Source: SAR202-VII-2 sp965263165 | GTDB taxonomy: Bacteria; Chloroflexota; Dehalococcoidia; Lucifugimonadales; SAR202-VII-2 | Length of the DNA: 64,000 bases | Direction of reading: 5' to 3' | NCBI GenBank assembly: GCA_965263165.1 | Contig: OZ253584.1 | Coordinates: 2,976,001-3,040,000, forward strand | Shown here: in pieces, positions 44,561-55,118 of the stretch | Layout of the letters: each line of letters opens with the position of its first letter | How positions within the stretch are numbered: the first letter of the stretch is position 1 | Position numbers and translations under genes: made by a program | Notes under the pieces: generated by a model | What the model was told of the DNA's origin: nothing | Database searches by the model: none | What the model saw: the letters and a program-made list of their open reading frames with translations, nothing else

Positions 44561-44566
44561 ATCCCC

Positions 44567-44758
44567 ATGAAGTCAGCCGACAGCCCGCTTCTCTTTCTCG
44601 GAGCCTGCCGCATACATGAGCACTGCGCTAAACACAGAGCATCCCCCTGCGGCAGGGGCGCTGAGGGAACAACCCGAGGGGCAAGACCCTCCGAGAAAGC
44701 CTGGGACCGGAGCCTGTGCCGTTATAAGGCGCAGGCGGTTTGGAGCCATCCCGCTCCA
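44567..44758 (+). ncRNA. Predicted structured RNA of the terminase element
   Basis: About 190 nt. Helix 1 pairs 44593-44603 (CUUUCUCGGAG) with 44689-44699 (CUCCGAGAAAG), perfect over 11 bp. Helix 2 pairs 44604-44612 with 44648-44656, perfect over 9 bp and stacked on helix 1. A GGG/CCC hairpin lies in the third arm (about 44664-44675), and 44712-44720 pairs with 44728-44736 around the loop GUUAUAA. The solo copy at 9.3-9.5 kb keeps the same pairs despite base changes. A short GGAGC/GCUCC hairpin ends the unit. It does not encode a protein and matches no RNA family I recognise. Confidence 0.68.
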
Positions 44759-44862
44759 TGACGGTTTCTTTACGGTTTGTTACGCCCTATGACGGTTCCT
44801 TTACAGTTTCATGACGGTTTCTTTACGGTTTGTTACGCCCTATGACGCCTTTGTTACGGTGC
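44758..44862 (+). repeat. Degenerate tandem array of about 11-bp units
   Basis: Units such as ATGACGGTTTC, TTTACGGTTTG and TTACGCCCT repeat about nine times. A 31-base stretch at 44758-44788 recurs exactly at 44811-44841 (period 53). It begins where the RNA ends and runs into a conserved flank at 44863-44910 shared with 9231-9185. It resembles iterons or packaging-site repeats more than CRISPR. A function as a recognition site for the adjacent zinc-finger or terminase protein is inference. Confidence 0.75.
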
Positions 44863-44952
44863 CGTGCCTACACCCGTCAAAATTCGGCTGGTTAGCGTAA
44901 CAATGCCCCGTTCACCGTCCGGAAGTCTTACCTGTTCTCGCGTCGAGGTGTT

Positions 44953-45415
44953 ATGGATTACCGCTTGCGCTCTCTCCGCCGTTGCCTTTATTGCGCCTCC
45001 CGCCTCCCGCCTGCTATGCGGATACACGCCCGCTACTGTTCCGGGCGCTGCCGTATGGCCGCCCACCGCGCAGAACGCGCAAACCGCAGCGCCGGAACGG
45101 ACCCCCAGGCTGGACCGGACCCGGTGGCAGAGTCGCCCGGCTGGCATCGGCAGGAGGCTGAAGGCGCGCTAGTCCGGCTCGCTGGAGAGGCCGTCGAGGT
45201 GATAGCCGACGCGCTTTGTCCGGAACGACACCAGCGTCGCCGAGTGGATCGTCGAGCGTTCCGTCGTCCGGCACTCCAAACCCGACGCCCCCCCAGAAAA
45301 GTCAGCACGAATGAGGGATGAGGATGCAAGAGCCAGTCTCCAGCGCGCAATCGATAGCATCGCAGCCCGGCTTGAAGAAGAGCGTGATACCGAGGCTGGA
45401 CCCGGGAGCGGCTGA
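44953..45415 (+). pseudogene. Small zinc-finger protein upstream of the terminase, with a one-base frameshift
   Basis: The N terminus MDYRLRSLRR is followed by CLYC and YCSGRC (Cys11, 14, 29, 33), a compact zinc finger with a basic MAAHRAERAN tail. The frame as given ends at 45321 with an Arg-rich shadow sequence. Dropping one T from the TTT at about 45213-45215 gives a much more protein-like ending: EAVEVIADALVRNDTSVAEW, IVERSVVRHSKPDAPPEKSA, then a helical ASLQRAIDSIAARLEEERD tail and TGA at 45413-45415 (153 residues). That form overlaps the terminase start. Position suggests a small-subunit-like DNA-binding role; this is inference. Confidence 0.6.
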
Positions 45416-46604
45416 GGCCTTGGAGTGGGACTGGTCCACCTGGGCCCGCCCCTCCCAGGTCCCCCCCGACGGAGACTGGCTCGTCTGGCTCGTCCTCGCC
45501 GGCCGCGGCTGGGGCAAGACCCGCACCGGCGCTGAATGGGTCCGCGCCCAGGCCGAATCCAATACCGCGCGCCGCATTGCCCTCGTGGCCCCTACCGCCG
45601 CTGACGCCCGCGACGTCATGGTCGAAGGCCACAGCGGCATCCTCTCCGTTGGCCGCCCCGACGAACGCCCCACGTATGAGCCGTCCAAGCGACGCCTCAC
45701 CTGGCCCAACGGCGTCGTCGCAACAACCTTCTCCGCCGACGAGCCCGACCGCCTCCGAGGGCCCCAGTTCCATGCGGCCTGGTGCGACGAGTTGGCCGCT
45801 TGGCGCTACCCGGAAGCCTGGGACATGCTCCAGTTCGGTCTCCGCATGGGCCACCCCCCGCGCACCGTCGTCACCACCACCCCCCGGCCCGTCCGCCTCA
45901 TCCGCGAGCTCCTCGCCTCGCCCTCAACCGAAGTCACCCGCGGCGCCACCTACGAGAACCGGGCCAATCTCTCCGAGGCCTTCCTTCAACGCATCGCCGC
46001 CCGCTACGAGGGCACCCGCCTGGGTCGACAGGAGGTCCACGCCGAGCTCCTGGACGACATCGAGGGCGCCCTCTGGCAACGGAGGCTTTTCCAAAGCATC
46101 CCCGACGCCCCAGACCTCCTCCGCGTCGTGGTCGCCATCGACCCCGCCGTCTCCTACAGCGACGGCGCCGACGAGACCGGCATCGTCGTGGCCGGCCGCG
46201 GCGTCGACGGCAGCTACTATGTCCTCGCCGACCGCTCGTGCAGGCTGTCGCCGGACGGATGGGCGCGCCGCGCCGTGCGGGCGCACCGGGAGTTCGCCGC
46301 CGACCGCATCATCGGCGAGGTCAACAACGGCGGCGAGCTCGTGGAGTCCGTCCTACGTACGGTCGACGCCTCCATCCCCTACAAGGCCGTCCGCGCCAGC
46401 CGCGGCAAGCTCGTCCGGGCCGAGCCCATCGCCGCCCTCTACGAGCAGGGCAAGGTCTTCCACGTCGGCCCCGGCCTCGAGGACCTTGAGGACCAGCTCT
46501 GCACCTGGACCCCCGAAAGCGGCGCCAGCCCGGACCGCCTCGACGCCCTCGTCTGGGCGCTCACGGAGCTTAACCAACGGACCGAAATCGGCGTGTGGGT
46601 ATGA
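45318..46604 (+). CDS. Phage-type terminase large subunit (stand-alone)
   Basis: A 428-residue DNA-packaging motor and nuclease. The ATPase half has Walker A GRGWGKT (62-68), Walker B AAWCDELAAW (Asp157, Glu158) and the coupling motif TTTPRP (187-192). The RNase H-like nuclease half shows VVAIDPAVS (Asp275), IIGEVNNGGE (Glu334) and SPDRLDAL (Asp406, Asp409). All key residues are present. It resembles terminases of gene transfer agents and tailed phages. GTG 45384 is an alternative start just before the conserved RLDPGAAEALEWDW. No portal, capsid or protease gene follows, which is abnormal. Confidence 0.88.
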   Translation: MRMQEPVSSAQSIASQPGLKKSVIPRLDPGAAEALEWDWSTWARPSQVPPDGDWLVWLVLAGRGWGKTRTGAEWVRAQAESNTARRIALVAPTAADARDVMVEGHSGILSVGRPDERPTYEPSKRRLTWPNGVVATTFSADEPDRLRGPQFHAAWCDELAAWRYPEAWDMLQFGLRMGHPPRTVVTTTPRPVRLIRELLASPSTEVTRGATYENRANLSEAFLQRIAARYEGTRLGRQEVHAELLDDIEGALWQRRLFQSIPDAPDLLRVVVAIDPAVSYSDGADETGIVVAGRGVDGSYYVLADRSCRLSPDGWARRAVRAHREFAADRIIGEVNNGGELVESVLRTVDASIPYKAVRASRGKLVRAEPIAALYEQGKVFHVGPGLEDLEDQLCTWTPESGASPDRLDALVWALTELNQRTEIGVWV

Positions 46605-46626
46605 CAGAGGAACCTAGGGCCTGTCG

Positions 46627-47320
46627 TCTCCCCAAGCGGGGCGCCGGGGCTGCGCCCCCGGCGGGGGCGCCTCTGTCCCTGCCCCTGTACTCGGGGGAAG
46701 GCTAGGATGGGGGTCCGGACGCGCCAAGGCAACAAACCGACGCTCCCCTGTCCCCAAAGCGGGGTGCAGGGGGCGCAGCCCCCGCCGGGGGTACAGCGAG
46801 TCCCCCGCAATTCTGAGCGAAGGCCTCACCTGTCTCTCAAAGGAGGGTGCAGGGAACCCTTGGTTCCCGCCGGGGGTACAGGGGGTGTCCCCCTGTCCTA
46901 GAAAACGTCGGAGGGCGGGCCGGTGGGACAACGGCGCAGGCCAAGCCAACCCCTCCACTGATGGAAGGCGCTGGCCACAACAAGACCATCCGTCCAGCAA
47001 GCGCATCTTGTCCCTCCCCCCGTACTCGGCGGAAGGCAACAAAGCGACGCTCCCTCCCTTCCCCAAGCAGGGGGCAGGGGCGCAGCCCCCGCCGGGGGTA
47101 CAGCGTGTCCCCCTGTTTCCAATAACGTCGGAGGGTGGGCCGGTGGGACAACGGCGCAGGCCAAGCCAATCCCTCCGCTGAAGGAGGGCGCTGGCCACAA
47201 CAAAACCCCCGTTCCCCAAGCGGGGCGCAGGGGGCGCAGCCCCCGCCGGGGGTACAGCGAGTCCCCCTGTTTCCAAAAACGTTGGAGGGTGGGCCCGGTG
47301 GGACAACGGCGTCCGCCACT
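46627..47320 (+). repeat. Cluster of dispersed GC-rich repeats, right flank
   Basis: Partial and near-complete copies of the unit at 44329-44483 start near 46627, 46752, 46832, 47060 and 47212. Conserved blocks are GGGGGCGCAGCCCCCGCCGG, GGGTACAGCGAGTCCCCC, AACGTYGGAGGGTGGGC and GGTGGGACAACGGCGCAGGC. No gene is present; open frames such as 46614-47306 minus are repeat translations rich in Gly, Arg and Pro. Direct copies on both sides of the terminase element could support its exchange by recombination. Confidence 0.8.
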
Positions 47321-47600
47321 AAGAGCCCCCCCTCCCCCCAGCCGGGGGAACCCTCCGGCACGCGCTCGAATCGCAGTGCGGCGGTTACAGCTTGTTCAGA
47401 GATTCCCTAGGGAGAGGAAGGAATCGCACGGGAGTATGGGATAGGCTCTATAGCGTGGCCCCGCCCGGAACTCCGCAACCACGCGGCCCGGCGCGAGGAT
47501 GCTGAAAGAGAAGCAAGGTCAACGCGGCGCCGCTCGTTGCGCCGTTCACCCGATTGGCCCATCATAAGATGTAGAGGCCCACACACACCGAGACCATCCC
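47321..47600. other. Leader region upstream of htrA
   Basis: No gene is seen. AT-richer sequence near 47560-47575 (CATCATAAGATGTAG) may contain the htrA -10 region, but no clear -35 stands out. Confidence 0.3.
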
Positions 47601-48764
47601 ATGCGACGACACCTCTCCTACATGTACAGCGCACTGGTTGCAGTCCTGGTGATAACAGCCGCCGCCTGCGCCTCCTCGAATACACCGGCCCCGACGTCCA
47701 CCGACGCCCCCGCGGTCCAGCGCCCCCCCCCAGCATCCGGCAGCATCGCCGAACTCGAGGATGTCCTCGCCGCTGTCTACGATGAAGTCAACCGCTCCGT
47801 CGTCAATATTCAATTGGACGGGGCCAGCTCCTTTGGCGGGCTCCAAGGGTTCAACGCCCAGGGCCTTGCCTCCGGCTTCGTATGGGACAAGCGGGGCCAC
47901 ATCGTCACCAACGAGCACGTCGTCTCCCCCGCTGAGAGCCTCACAGTCACCTTCCACGACGGCCTCTCCGCCTCCGCCCGCGTCGTGGGCGTCGACCGCG
48001 ACAGCGACCTCGCCGTCATCAAGGTGGACGTCCCGGAGAACATCCTCTTTCCCCTCGAGATGGCGTCCTCCGCGGATGTCAGGGTGGGAAGGCTTGTGGC
48101 GGCCATCGGCAACCCCTTTGGGCTTGCGGGCACCATGACCGTCGGCTTTGTCAGCGCCCTGGGGAGGGTTCTCCCGGTGCGCTCCGACAGCCCCCAGGGC
48201 GGCATCTACAGCATCCCTGACGTCATCCAGACCGACGCATCCATCAACCCCGGCAACTCCGGCGGCGTCCTCGTTGACACCGAGGGCCGGCTCATCGGCG
48301 TGCCGTCGGCCATCATCTCGCCTCTACAGGTATCGGCGGGCCTTGGCTTCGCCATACCTTCGGCCATCGTCCAGAAAGTCGTGCCGGTGCTGATCAAAGA
48401 CGGCGAGTACAGGCACTCCTGGCTGGGCGTTCGCGTCTTCACCGTTACGTCAGGGGTCGCTGAGGCCATGGGCCTTGACTTCAACCGCCGGGGAGCAATG
48501 ATCCTGGAGCTTTCTCCCGGCAGCCCCGCCGATAAGGCCGACCTGCGGGGCAGCGAAAACCTCGCAACTGTCAACGGCGTCGATATCCGCGTCGGCGGCG
48601 ACGTCATCATCGCTATCGACGGTGATCCCATCATCTCCACCGACGCCCTCATCAGCCACCTCGCCCGCTTCACCGACGTCGGCCAGACCATTGCCCTCCG
48701 CATCATTCGCGACGGCGAGGAGCAGACCATCGAGGTCACCCTCGGCGCCCGCCCCACATCCTAG
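47601..48764 (+). CDS. HtrA/DegP-like serine protease with PDZ domain
   Basis: A 387-residue envelope quality-control protease. It begins with a lipobox-like signal (TAAAC, Cys23) and a short linker. The trypsin-type domain has His106 (TNEHVV), Asp136 (DSDLAVI) and Ser220 (NPGNSGGVL). One PDZ domain covers about residues 275-385 (SWLGVRVFTVTS to VGQTIALRIIRDGEE). All catalytic residues are present and the length is normal. It is followed by an ECF sigma factor, so both may belong to an envelope-stress response. Confidence 0.92.
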   Translation: MRRHLSYMYSALVAVLVITAAACASSNTPAPTSTDAPAVQRPPPASGSIAELEDVLAAVYDEVNRSVVNIQLDGASSFGGLQGFNAQGLASGFVWDKRGHIVTNEHVVSPAESLTVTFHDGLSASARVVGVDRDSDLAVIKVDVPENILFPLEMASSADVRVGRLVAAIGNPFGLAGTMTVGFVSALGRVLPVRSDSPQGGIYSIPDVIQTDASINPGNSGGVLVDTEGRLIGVPSAIISPLQVSAGLGFAIPSAIVQKVVPVLIKDGEYRHSWLGVRVFTVTSGVAEAMGLDFNRRGAMILELSPGSPADKADLRGSENLATVNGVDIRVGGDVIIAIDGDPIISTDALISHLARFTDVGQTIALRIIRDGEEQTIEVTLGARPTS

Positions 48765-48928
48765 CGTCCCCTCATCCTTCTCGCCATTCCGAACGCAATT
48801 CCCCGATCTGAAGCAGCAACGCCCGGCCCCCTGCGCGTCCCCCTTGTCCTCCGCCGTGGAACCTTTCCCGCCTCACCGGCGTATTCTTCATTAACAGGCC
48901 CATAGCGGACGCCTCCACCGGGAGCTAC

Positions 48929-49471
48929 ATGAACGACGCCGAGGCCGTGCGTCGCTGCCAGGCAGGCGAACTGGACGCCTTCCGCCACCTGGTCGAGCAG
49001 TACAAAGACATCCTCTACGGCGCCGCCTACCTGATGACGGGAAGCGCCGCGACTGCCGAGGAGCATGTCCAGGAAGCCTTCGTCTCCGCCTGGCGTGGGC
49101 TGGGAGGCTTCAACAACGACCGGCCCGTCAAGCCCTGGCTGGTGCGCATCCTCGTCAACCGGGTGCTCAGCGAGCGGCGCAGAGGCCATATCGTTGCCGC
49201 TTCCCTCGACGACCCGGCCCACGAGGACCCGGCCGGACCCGACGACGTGGCGCACTGGGTCTCCAACAAAGAGCAGGTGGAACAAGCCCTGAGGTGTCTG
49301 TCCAACGAGCACCGGCAGGTTGTCCTGCTTCGGTTCTTCACCGGCCTCTCACTGGCTGAAATCGCTGAAGTCCTGCGGACTCGAGTGGGGACGGTCAAGT
49401 CCCGTTTGCACCGGGCATTGCAGCACATGCGGACTGCATTGGAGGAACAGCCTCCCACCGGAGGATCATAG
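48929..49471 (+). CDS. ECF-type RNA polymerase sigma factor
   Basis: A 180-residue group 4 sigma factor. Region 2 covers residues 5-85 (DAFRHLVEQYKDILYGAAYL, HVQEAFVSAWRGL) and region 4 residues 118-170 (LSLAEIAEVLRTRVGTVKSR). The next gene starts two bases after its stop and encodes a membrane protein that is the probable anti-sigma partner. This organisation is typical of ECF systems that sense envelope conditions. Confidence 0.92.
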   Translation: MNDAEAVRRCQAGELDAFRHLVEQYKDILYGAAYLMTGSAATAEEHVQEAFVSAWRGLGGFNNDRPVKPWLVRILVNRVLSERRRGHIVAASLDDPAHEDPAGPDDVAHWVSNKEQVEQALRCLSNEHRQVVLLRFFTGLSLAEIAEVLRTRVGTVKSRLHRALQHMRTALEEQPPTGGS

Positions 49472-49473
49472 CC

Positions 49474-50613
49474 ATGGAACGTCAACCCCTTTCCGAAGCA
49501 GATCTGGAGGGGCGGCTGGAGGCCTACTTCCAGCACCGGGCGGCCAGCCTCAGGGCCCCCGCCGGCCTCTGGCAACACGTTGCAGCCCGGATAAATGCCC
49601 AAGTGAATGAAAGAGAGCCGCGGAGCGTTTGGGCCAGGCTGCGCCGCTTCCTATCCCCGCCGTGGCAGTGGCGGCCCCTCGGAGCCGCAGCCTCGATTGC
49701 CACTCTGACGTTGGCAACTATCGCCATCACCCTGGCCGTCACCTCGCCCTGGAATCCGGACGTTTCGACCCTGGAGTCCGGAAGGGGAGATGCGGCCATG
49801 CTGCCGGGGCAGCCGGGTCCGCGCGGAGAGCCCGGGACATCGGGACTGTTGGCCGTCGATCTCAGTTCGAACGCCGATGGCCGCTGGATGGCGACAACGG
49901 TCACTGACTCTCCGGTCCCCGCCCCCCGTCCCGCTCGCTCTGCGCTGGTGCTCGCCGACCCTTACGACCAGCGCATGACTGTCTACCAGAGCGCCCTCTG
50001 GCTCCGCGTCGACATCGTCGACGCTGCCCTGGAAAGCCTCGTGGAACACACCAGGCGGATGGGGGGCTATGTCGTGTCCTCCTTCCGCGACGGCAGCGAC
50101 TCAGCGAGGCTGACGGTGCGGGTGCCGGTGGGGACCTTCGACGATGCCAGGAAGACCTTCAGCGCCATCGCCCTAGAGGTGGAGAGAGAAGAGACCACCA
50201 ACGAAGACGTCACTGAGCAGTACGTAGACCTGGAGTCCCGCCTGCGGAACTGGCAGGCCGCCGAGAGCCAGTACTTGGAGCTGCTTCAGGACGCAAGAAA
50301 CGTGGACGAGGCCCTCCAAGTCCAGAACCGCCTCTTCCAGGTCCGCGAGGACATCGAGCGTATCCAGGGACAGATGCAGCTCCTGGAACACACCTCGGAG
50401 ACAGCCGCCATCACCATATTCCTCAACGCCACCGAACCGATCCTCCAGCAGGGGTGGAGCCCCTCCGGCACAGGACGCTCGGCCCTCCGCTCCCTCAGCG
50501 ACTTTGGGCAGAGGCTGGCCGGAGTTGGTATCTGGCTGGGCATATACAGCCCGGTTTGGGCTCTGGCCCTTGCAGTGCTCTTCGTCCTCGTTCGCAGAGC
50601 GCGGCGCCATTAG
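49474..50613 (+). CDS. DUF4349 membrane protein, probable anti-sigma partner
   Basis: A 379-residue protein. The N-terminal cytoplasmic part (1-65) precedes one helix (about 69-90), an extracytoplasmic DUF4349 domain (about 165-310) with the pattern VEHTRRMGGYVVSSFRDGSD, TVRVPVGTFDDARKTF, a coiled-coil stretch (VDLESRLRNWQAAESQYLEL), and a final helix at about 350-372. The gene immediately follows the sigma factor with GGAGGA before the start. Sigma sequestration by the N-terminal part is inferred from position; no HxxxCxxC zinc motif was seen. Confidence 0.75.
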   Translation: MERQPLSEADLEGRLEAYFQHRAASLRAPAGLWQHVAARINAQVNEREPRSVWARLRRFLSPPWQWRPLGAAASIATLTLATIAITLAVTSPWNPDVSTLESGRGDAAMLPGQPGPRGEPGTSGLLAVDLSSNADGRWMATTVTDSPVPAPRPARSALVLADPYDQRMTVYQSALWLRVDIVDAALESLVEHTRRMGGYVVSSFRDGSDSARLTVRVPVGTFDDARKTFSAIALEVEREETTNEDVTEQYVDLESRLRNWQAAESQYLELLQDARNVDEALQVQNRLFQVREDIERIQGQMQLLEHTSETAAITIFLNATEPILQQGWSPSGTGRSALRSLSDFGQRLAGVGIWLGIYSPVWALALAVLFVLVRRARRH

Positions 50614-50771
50614 CCCATCCGGCCCGCTAGACTAGCGGCTCAGTCCCCTCAGGCGGCCCCACCTGACGGAGAACCTTCTCCCACGACTCCTACCACTTCC
50701 GTAGGAGCGGAGCGAGCGGCGCCCCGGCGCCTTGCCACTCACGGCGCCCACGCGCCCGCCCCCATTTCTCC

Positions 50772-50801
50772 TTGACGAATTCCTTCGCCGAGTGGTACAG
50801 T
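50772..50801 (+). promoter_or_regulatory. Promoter candidate for the pyrophosphatase gene
   Basis: TTGACG (50772-50777), an 18-base spacer and TACAGT (50796-50801) lie about 140 bases upstream of the start. The interval 50614-50942 otherwise shows no gene. Confidence 0.5.
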
Positions 50802-50942
50802 TCCAAGCGGTATCGCGCAGGCGGGAAGGTCACGGGCGGCTTGTTTGGCGTCCCCCTCTCCGGTTCTTCCGTCACCGCCCTAGCCGCCGCAAACGTTAGT
50901 GACATGCTCCGCGGACCCATACTCGAAGGTTGAGGTTCCCCA

Positions 50943-52970
<2,028 letters not shown>

Positions 52971-53205
52971 ACCCACACGCGAACAGAACGCCAGCGGCCG
53001 GTTGGACGGGCATCGCTGCTGGGCCCTCTCCCCGTAGCGGCCCTCCGTAGCGGCCCTATGGTAGGAGCTTCCCAGCGCCGCCCTCTCCAGCGGCGCGCCG
53101 CGCCCCCGCCTTGCACCCCCCTTAACCCAGGCATACAATCGCGGCGATTTGCAGGCGGTAGCCTGCGAGCCGCCGCCGATCCCTAGCTCACCCCCGGAGG
53201 AAACC
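52971..53205. other. Short intergenic region
   Basis: GC-rich repeats of CCGTAGCGGCCCT occur at about 53033-53060; no gene was seen. GGAGG at 53196-53200 serves the next gene. Confidence 0.3.
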
Positions 53206-54468
53206 ATGGTGGACATGCTGCCCAAACTCACGTTCGGGCCTTGGATTGCCGACTGGCAGGACCGCATCAACATGGAGCGTATGCGCCAACATCGCGAAGC
53301 CAGAGCCCGCCAGGTCATGCGCAAATATGAGGTCCCCGTCATCCTCGAAGGTACGCCCGGCAATCTCCGCTACCTCACCTCCACCCGCGGCTTCGAAATG
53401 CCCGGCTGCCGCTACTGCCTCTTCTTCGCCGAGGGCGACACCATCATGTACGAGCACAGCGGCTGGTATCACCAGATGCCCGACCAGGCCACCTGGATCA
53501 AGGAATGGCGCCCCGGCCGCTCCTGGCTCGCCGGCTCACCTGGTCTCGGGGCCATCGCCGACGAGGCCAAGGCCTACGCCGCCGACATCAGCATGGAACT
53601 GGAAAAGCGGGGCCTCCTCAAGGAACGGGTCGCCGTTGGCGGTCTCGACGGGTTCGCTCGTCAGGCCCTCATCGACGCCGGTGTCACCAACCTCGTTGAC
53701 AACCGGAACATGCTGCTCGAAGCCCGCGCCGTCAAGAATGAGGACGAGATCAACTGCTTCCGCATCCTCTCAGCCATTGTCGACGGCATGTGGTGGAAGG
53801 TATGGGAGAACGCCAAGCCCGGCATCCGGGACAACCAGCTTGGCGCCATCGCCGTCGCCGCCGGCTACGAAGCCGGGGCCGAGTTCGCCGTCCCAGGCGG
53901 TTGGCGCAGCGGCCCCATGACCTTCGACCGCGGCTTCCAGACCAGCAGCCGCATCCTCCAGTTTGGCGACCTCCTCTACGGGTCTCTCTGCGGCATAACC
54001 TATCTCGGCTACGGAAGCTGCACCTATCGCTCCTTCATCATCGGGCGCAAGCCCACCCAGCGCGAGAAGGACTGGTACAAGCAGCTCATGGACGTCGTCG
54101 ACGGCGTTATCAGCGAGATCAAGCCCGGCAACACCACCGCTGACGCCGCAAAGCACTTCCCCCCGGCATCGTCATGGGGCTACGACGAGGAAGTGGAGGT
54201 GCTGTGCAGCGAAATCGGCCACGGCATCGGCCTCGGCGGCCGCGGCGGCTACGACATGCCCATCATCAACCGCCAGTGGTCCTTCGACCACCCACAGGAG
54301 TTCGAAGAGGGCATGGTCATTGCCGTGGAGAGCCGCCAGGGCGTCCAGCGCGTCGGCGGCGTCCGCATCGAGGACATGGTCGTCGTTACCAAGGACGGGC
54401 CTCAACTCCTCGACAACTTTCCTAGGGACGAGCTTCTGGTTGCGCCGATGGCCCTCTATGGCGGCTAG
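53206..54468 (+). CDS. M24-fold hydrolase (creatinase-like), metal ligands altered
   Basis: A 420-residue protein with an N-terminal creatinase domain (1-170) and a C-terminal pita-bread fold. GGAGGAAACC before ATG 53206 sets the start. In peptidases of this family two Asp residues precede the conserved His. Here the matching stretch is GSLCGITYLGYGSCTYRSF, so both are replaced, while His (IGHGIGLG), Glu (AVESRQG) and Glu (RIEDMVVV) remain. Creatinase itself works without metals, so this may be a C-N hydrolase rather than a peptidase. The gene stands alone. Confidence 0.8.
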   Translation: MVDMLPKLTFGPWIADWQDRINMERMRQHREARARQVMRKYEVPVILEGTPGNLRYLTSTRGFEMPGCRYCLFFAEGDTIMYEHSGWYHQMPDQATWIKEWRPGRSWLAGSPGLGAIADEAKAYAADISMELEKRGLLKERVAVGGLDGFARQALIDAGVTNLVDNRNMLLEARAVKNEDEINCFRILSAIVDGMWWKVWENAKPGIRDNQLGAIAVAAGYEAGAEFAVPGGWRSGPMTFDRGFQTSSRILQFGDLLYGSLCGITYLGYGSCTYRSFIIGRKPTQREKDWYKQLMDVVDGVISEIKPGNTTADAAKHFPPASSWGYDEEVEVLCSEIGHGIGLGGRGGYDMPIINRQWSFDHPQEFEEGMVIAVESRQGVQRVGGVRIEDMVVVTKDGPQLLDNFPRDELLVAPMALYGG

Positions 54469-54589
54469 GGAAGCTTCCCAGGGACGTTGCTACAATCCCA
54501 GGGCAGAAGGATCCTCTCCTCCCTTCCTCCGTAGCCGGGGGGAGGGAGGAGAGTCATCCCCAACACTTGCTGCCTCGCCACGGCTGTCT

Positions 54590-55114
54590 TCAGGTCATCC
54601 CCCGCTCGATTCCGGCGTCAGCCTGCCGGGGCGGCAGCTCTAACCGTCCGCTCTCAGCATCTCCTTGCCCCACCAGCCCAACACCCACGCCAACAGCCAC
54701 TGCCACAGCCACTGCCACCAACACCCACTGCCGCATTGCAGCAGCGCGCGCCAGCGCCACCGTGCCCGCGCCGGTGATCCCCAGCACGACGACCGCCAGC
54801 GGCGCGATGAACGAGATCGAGCGGTCCAACTGCGTCTCGCTGAGGAATGCAACTAGAACGGCGCCCAGGAACGCAGCCAGCCACGCAGCCACAAACACCA
54901 ACAGGCGGTTGTGGTGGCGCCGCAACACCTTCCAGAGCACCCCGCCCGCAAGGCCCGCCACAAGCGCCGCGGCCATCACCGTACCGCTGTTGAAAAGCGT
55001 GTCCGAAGGGGCATGAAGCGGCAACTGCGCCAGTGAGCCAACGATCGCGGCAACTGCGCCTGAGAATACCCCCGCCCGGACCGGCCGCTCGCTCGGCGCA
55101 GCGTCTGGCTTCAT
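54590..55114 (-). CDS. Four-helix membrane protein
   Basis: A 174-residue protein with four hydrophobic helices (about 14-32, 45-62, 70-92, 100-152 as two). It follows the YceI lipoprotein gene with its start four bases after that stop. I recognise no family. Tight spacing suggests a shared envelope role. Open frames on the other strand here are not convincing. Confidence 0.6.
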   Translation of the reverse strand: MKPDAAPSERPVRAGVFSGAVAAIVGSLAQLPLHAPSDTLFNSGTVMAAALVAGLAGGVLWKVLRRHHNRLLVFVAAWLAAFLGAVLVAFLSETQLDRSISFIAPLAVVVLGITGAGTVALARAAAMRQWVLVAVAVAVAVGVGVGLVGQGDAESGRLELPPRQADAGIERGMT

Positions 55115-55118
55115 CGTC

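Noticed and set aside
44567..44758. 6S RNA identity for the structured RNA
   Set aside because: A CCGAGAA(A)GCC stretch recalls gamma-proteobacterial 6S RNA, but the fold is multi-branched with a separate 3' hairpin rather than one long bulged helix, and there are two copies linked to tandem arrays.
46614..47306. Minus-strand open frames rich in Gly, Arg and Pro
   Set aside because: Translations of the dispersed GC-rich repeats, which stay open in several frames because of GC content.
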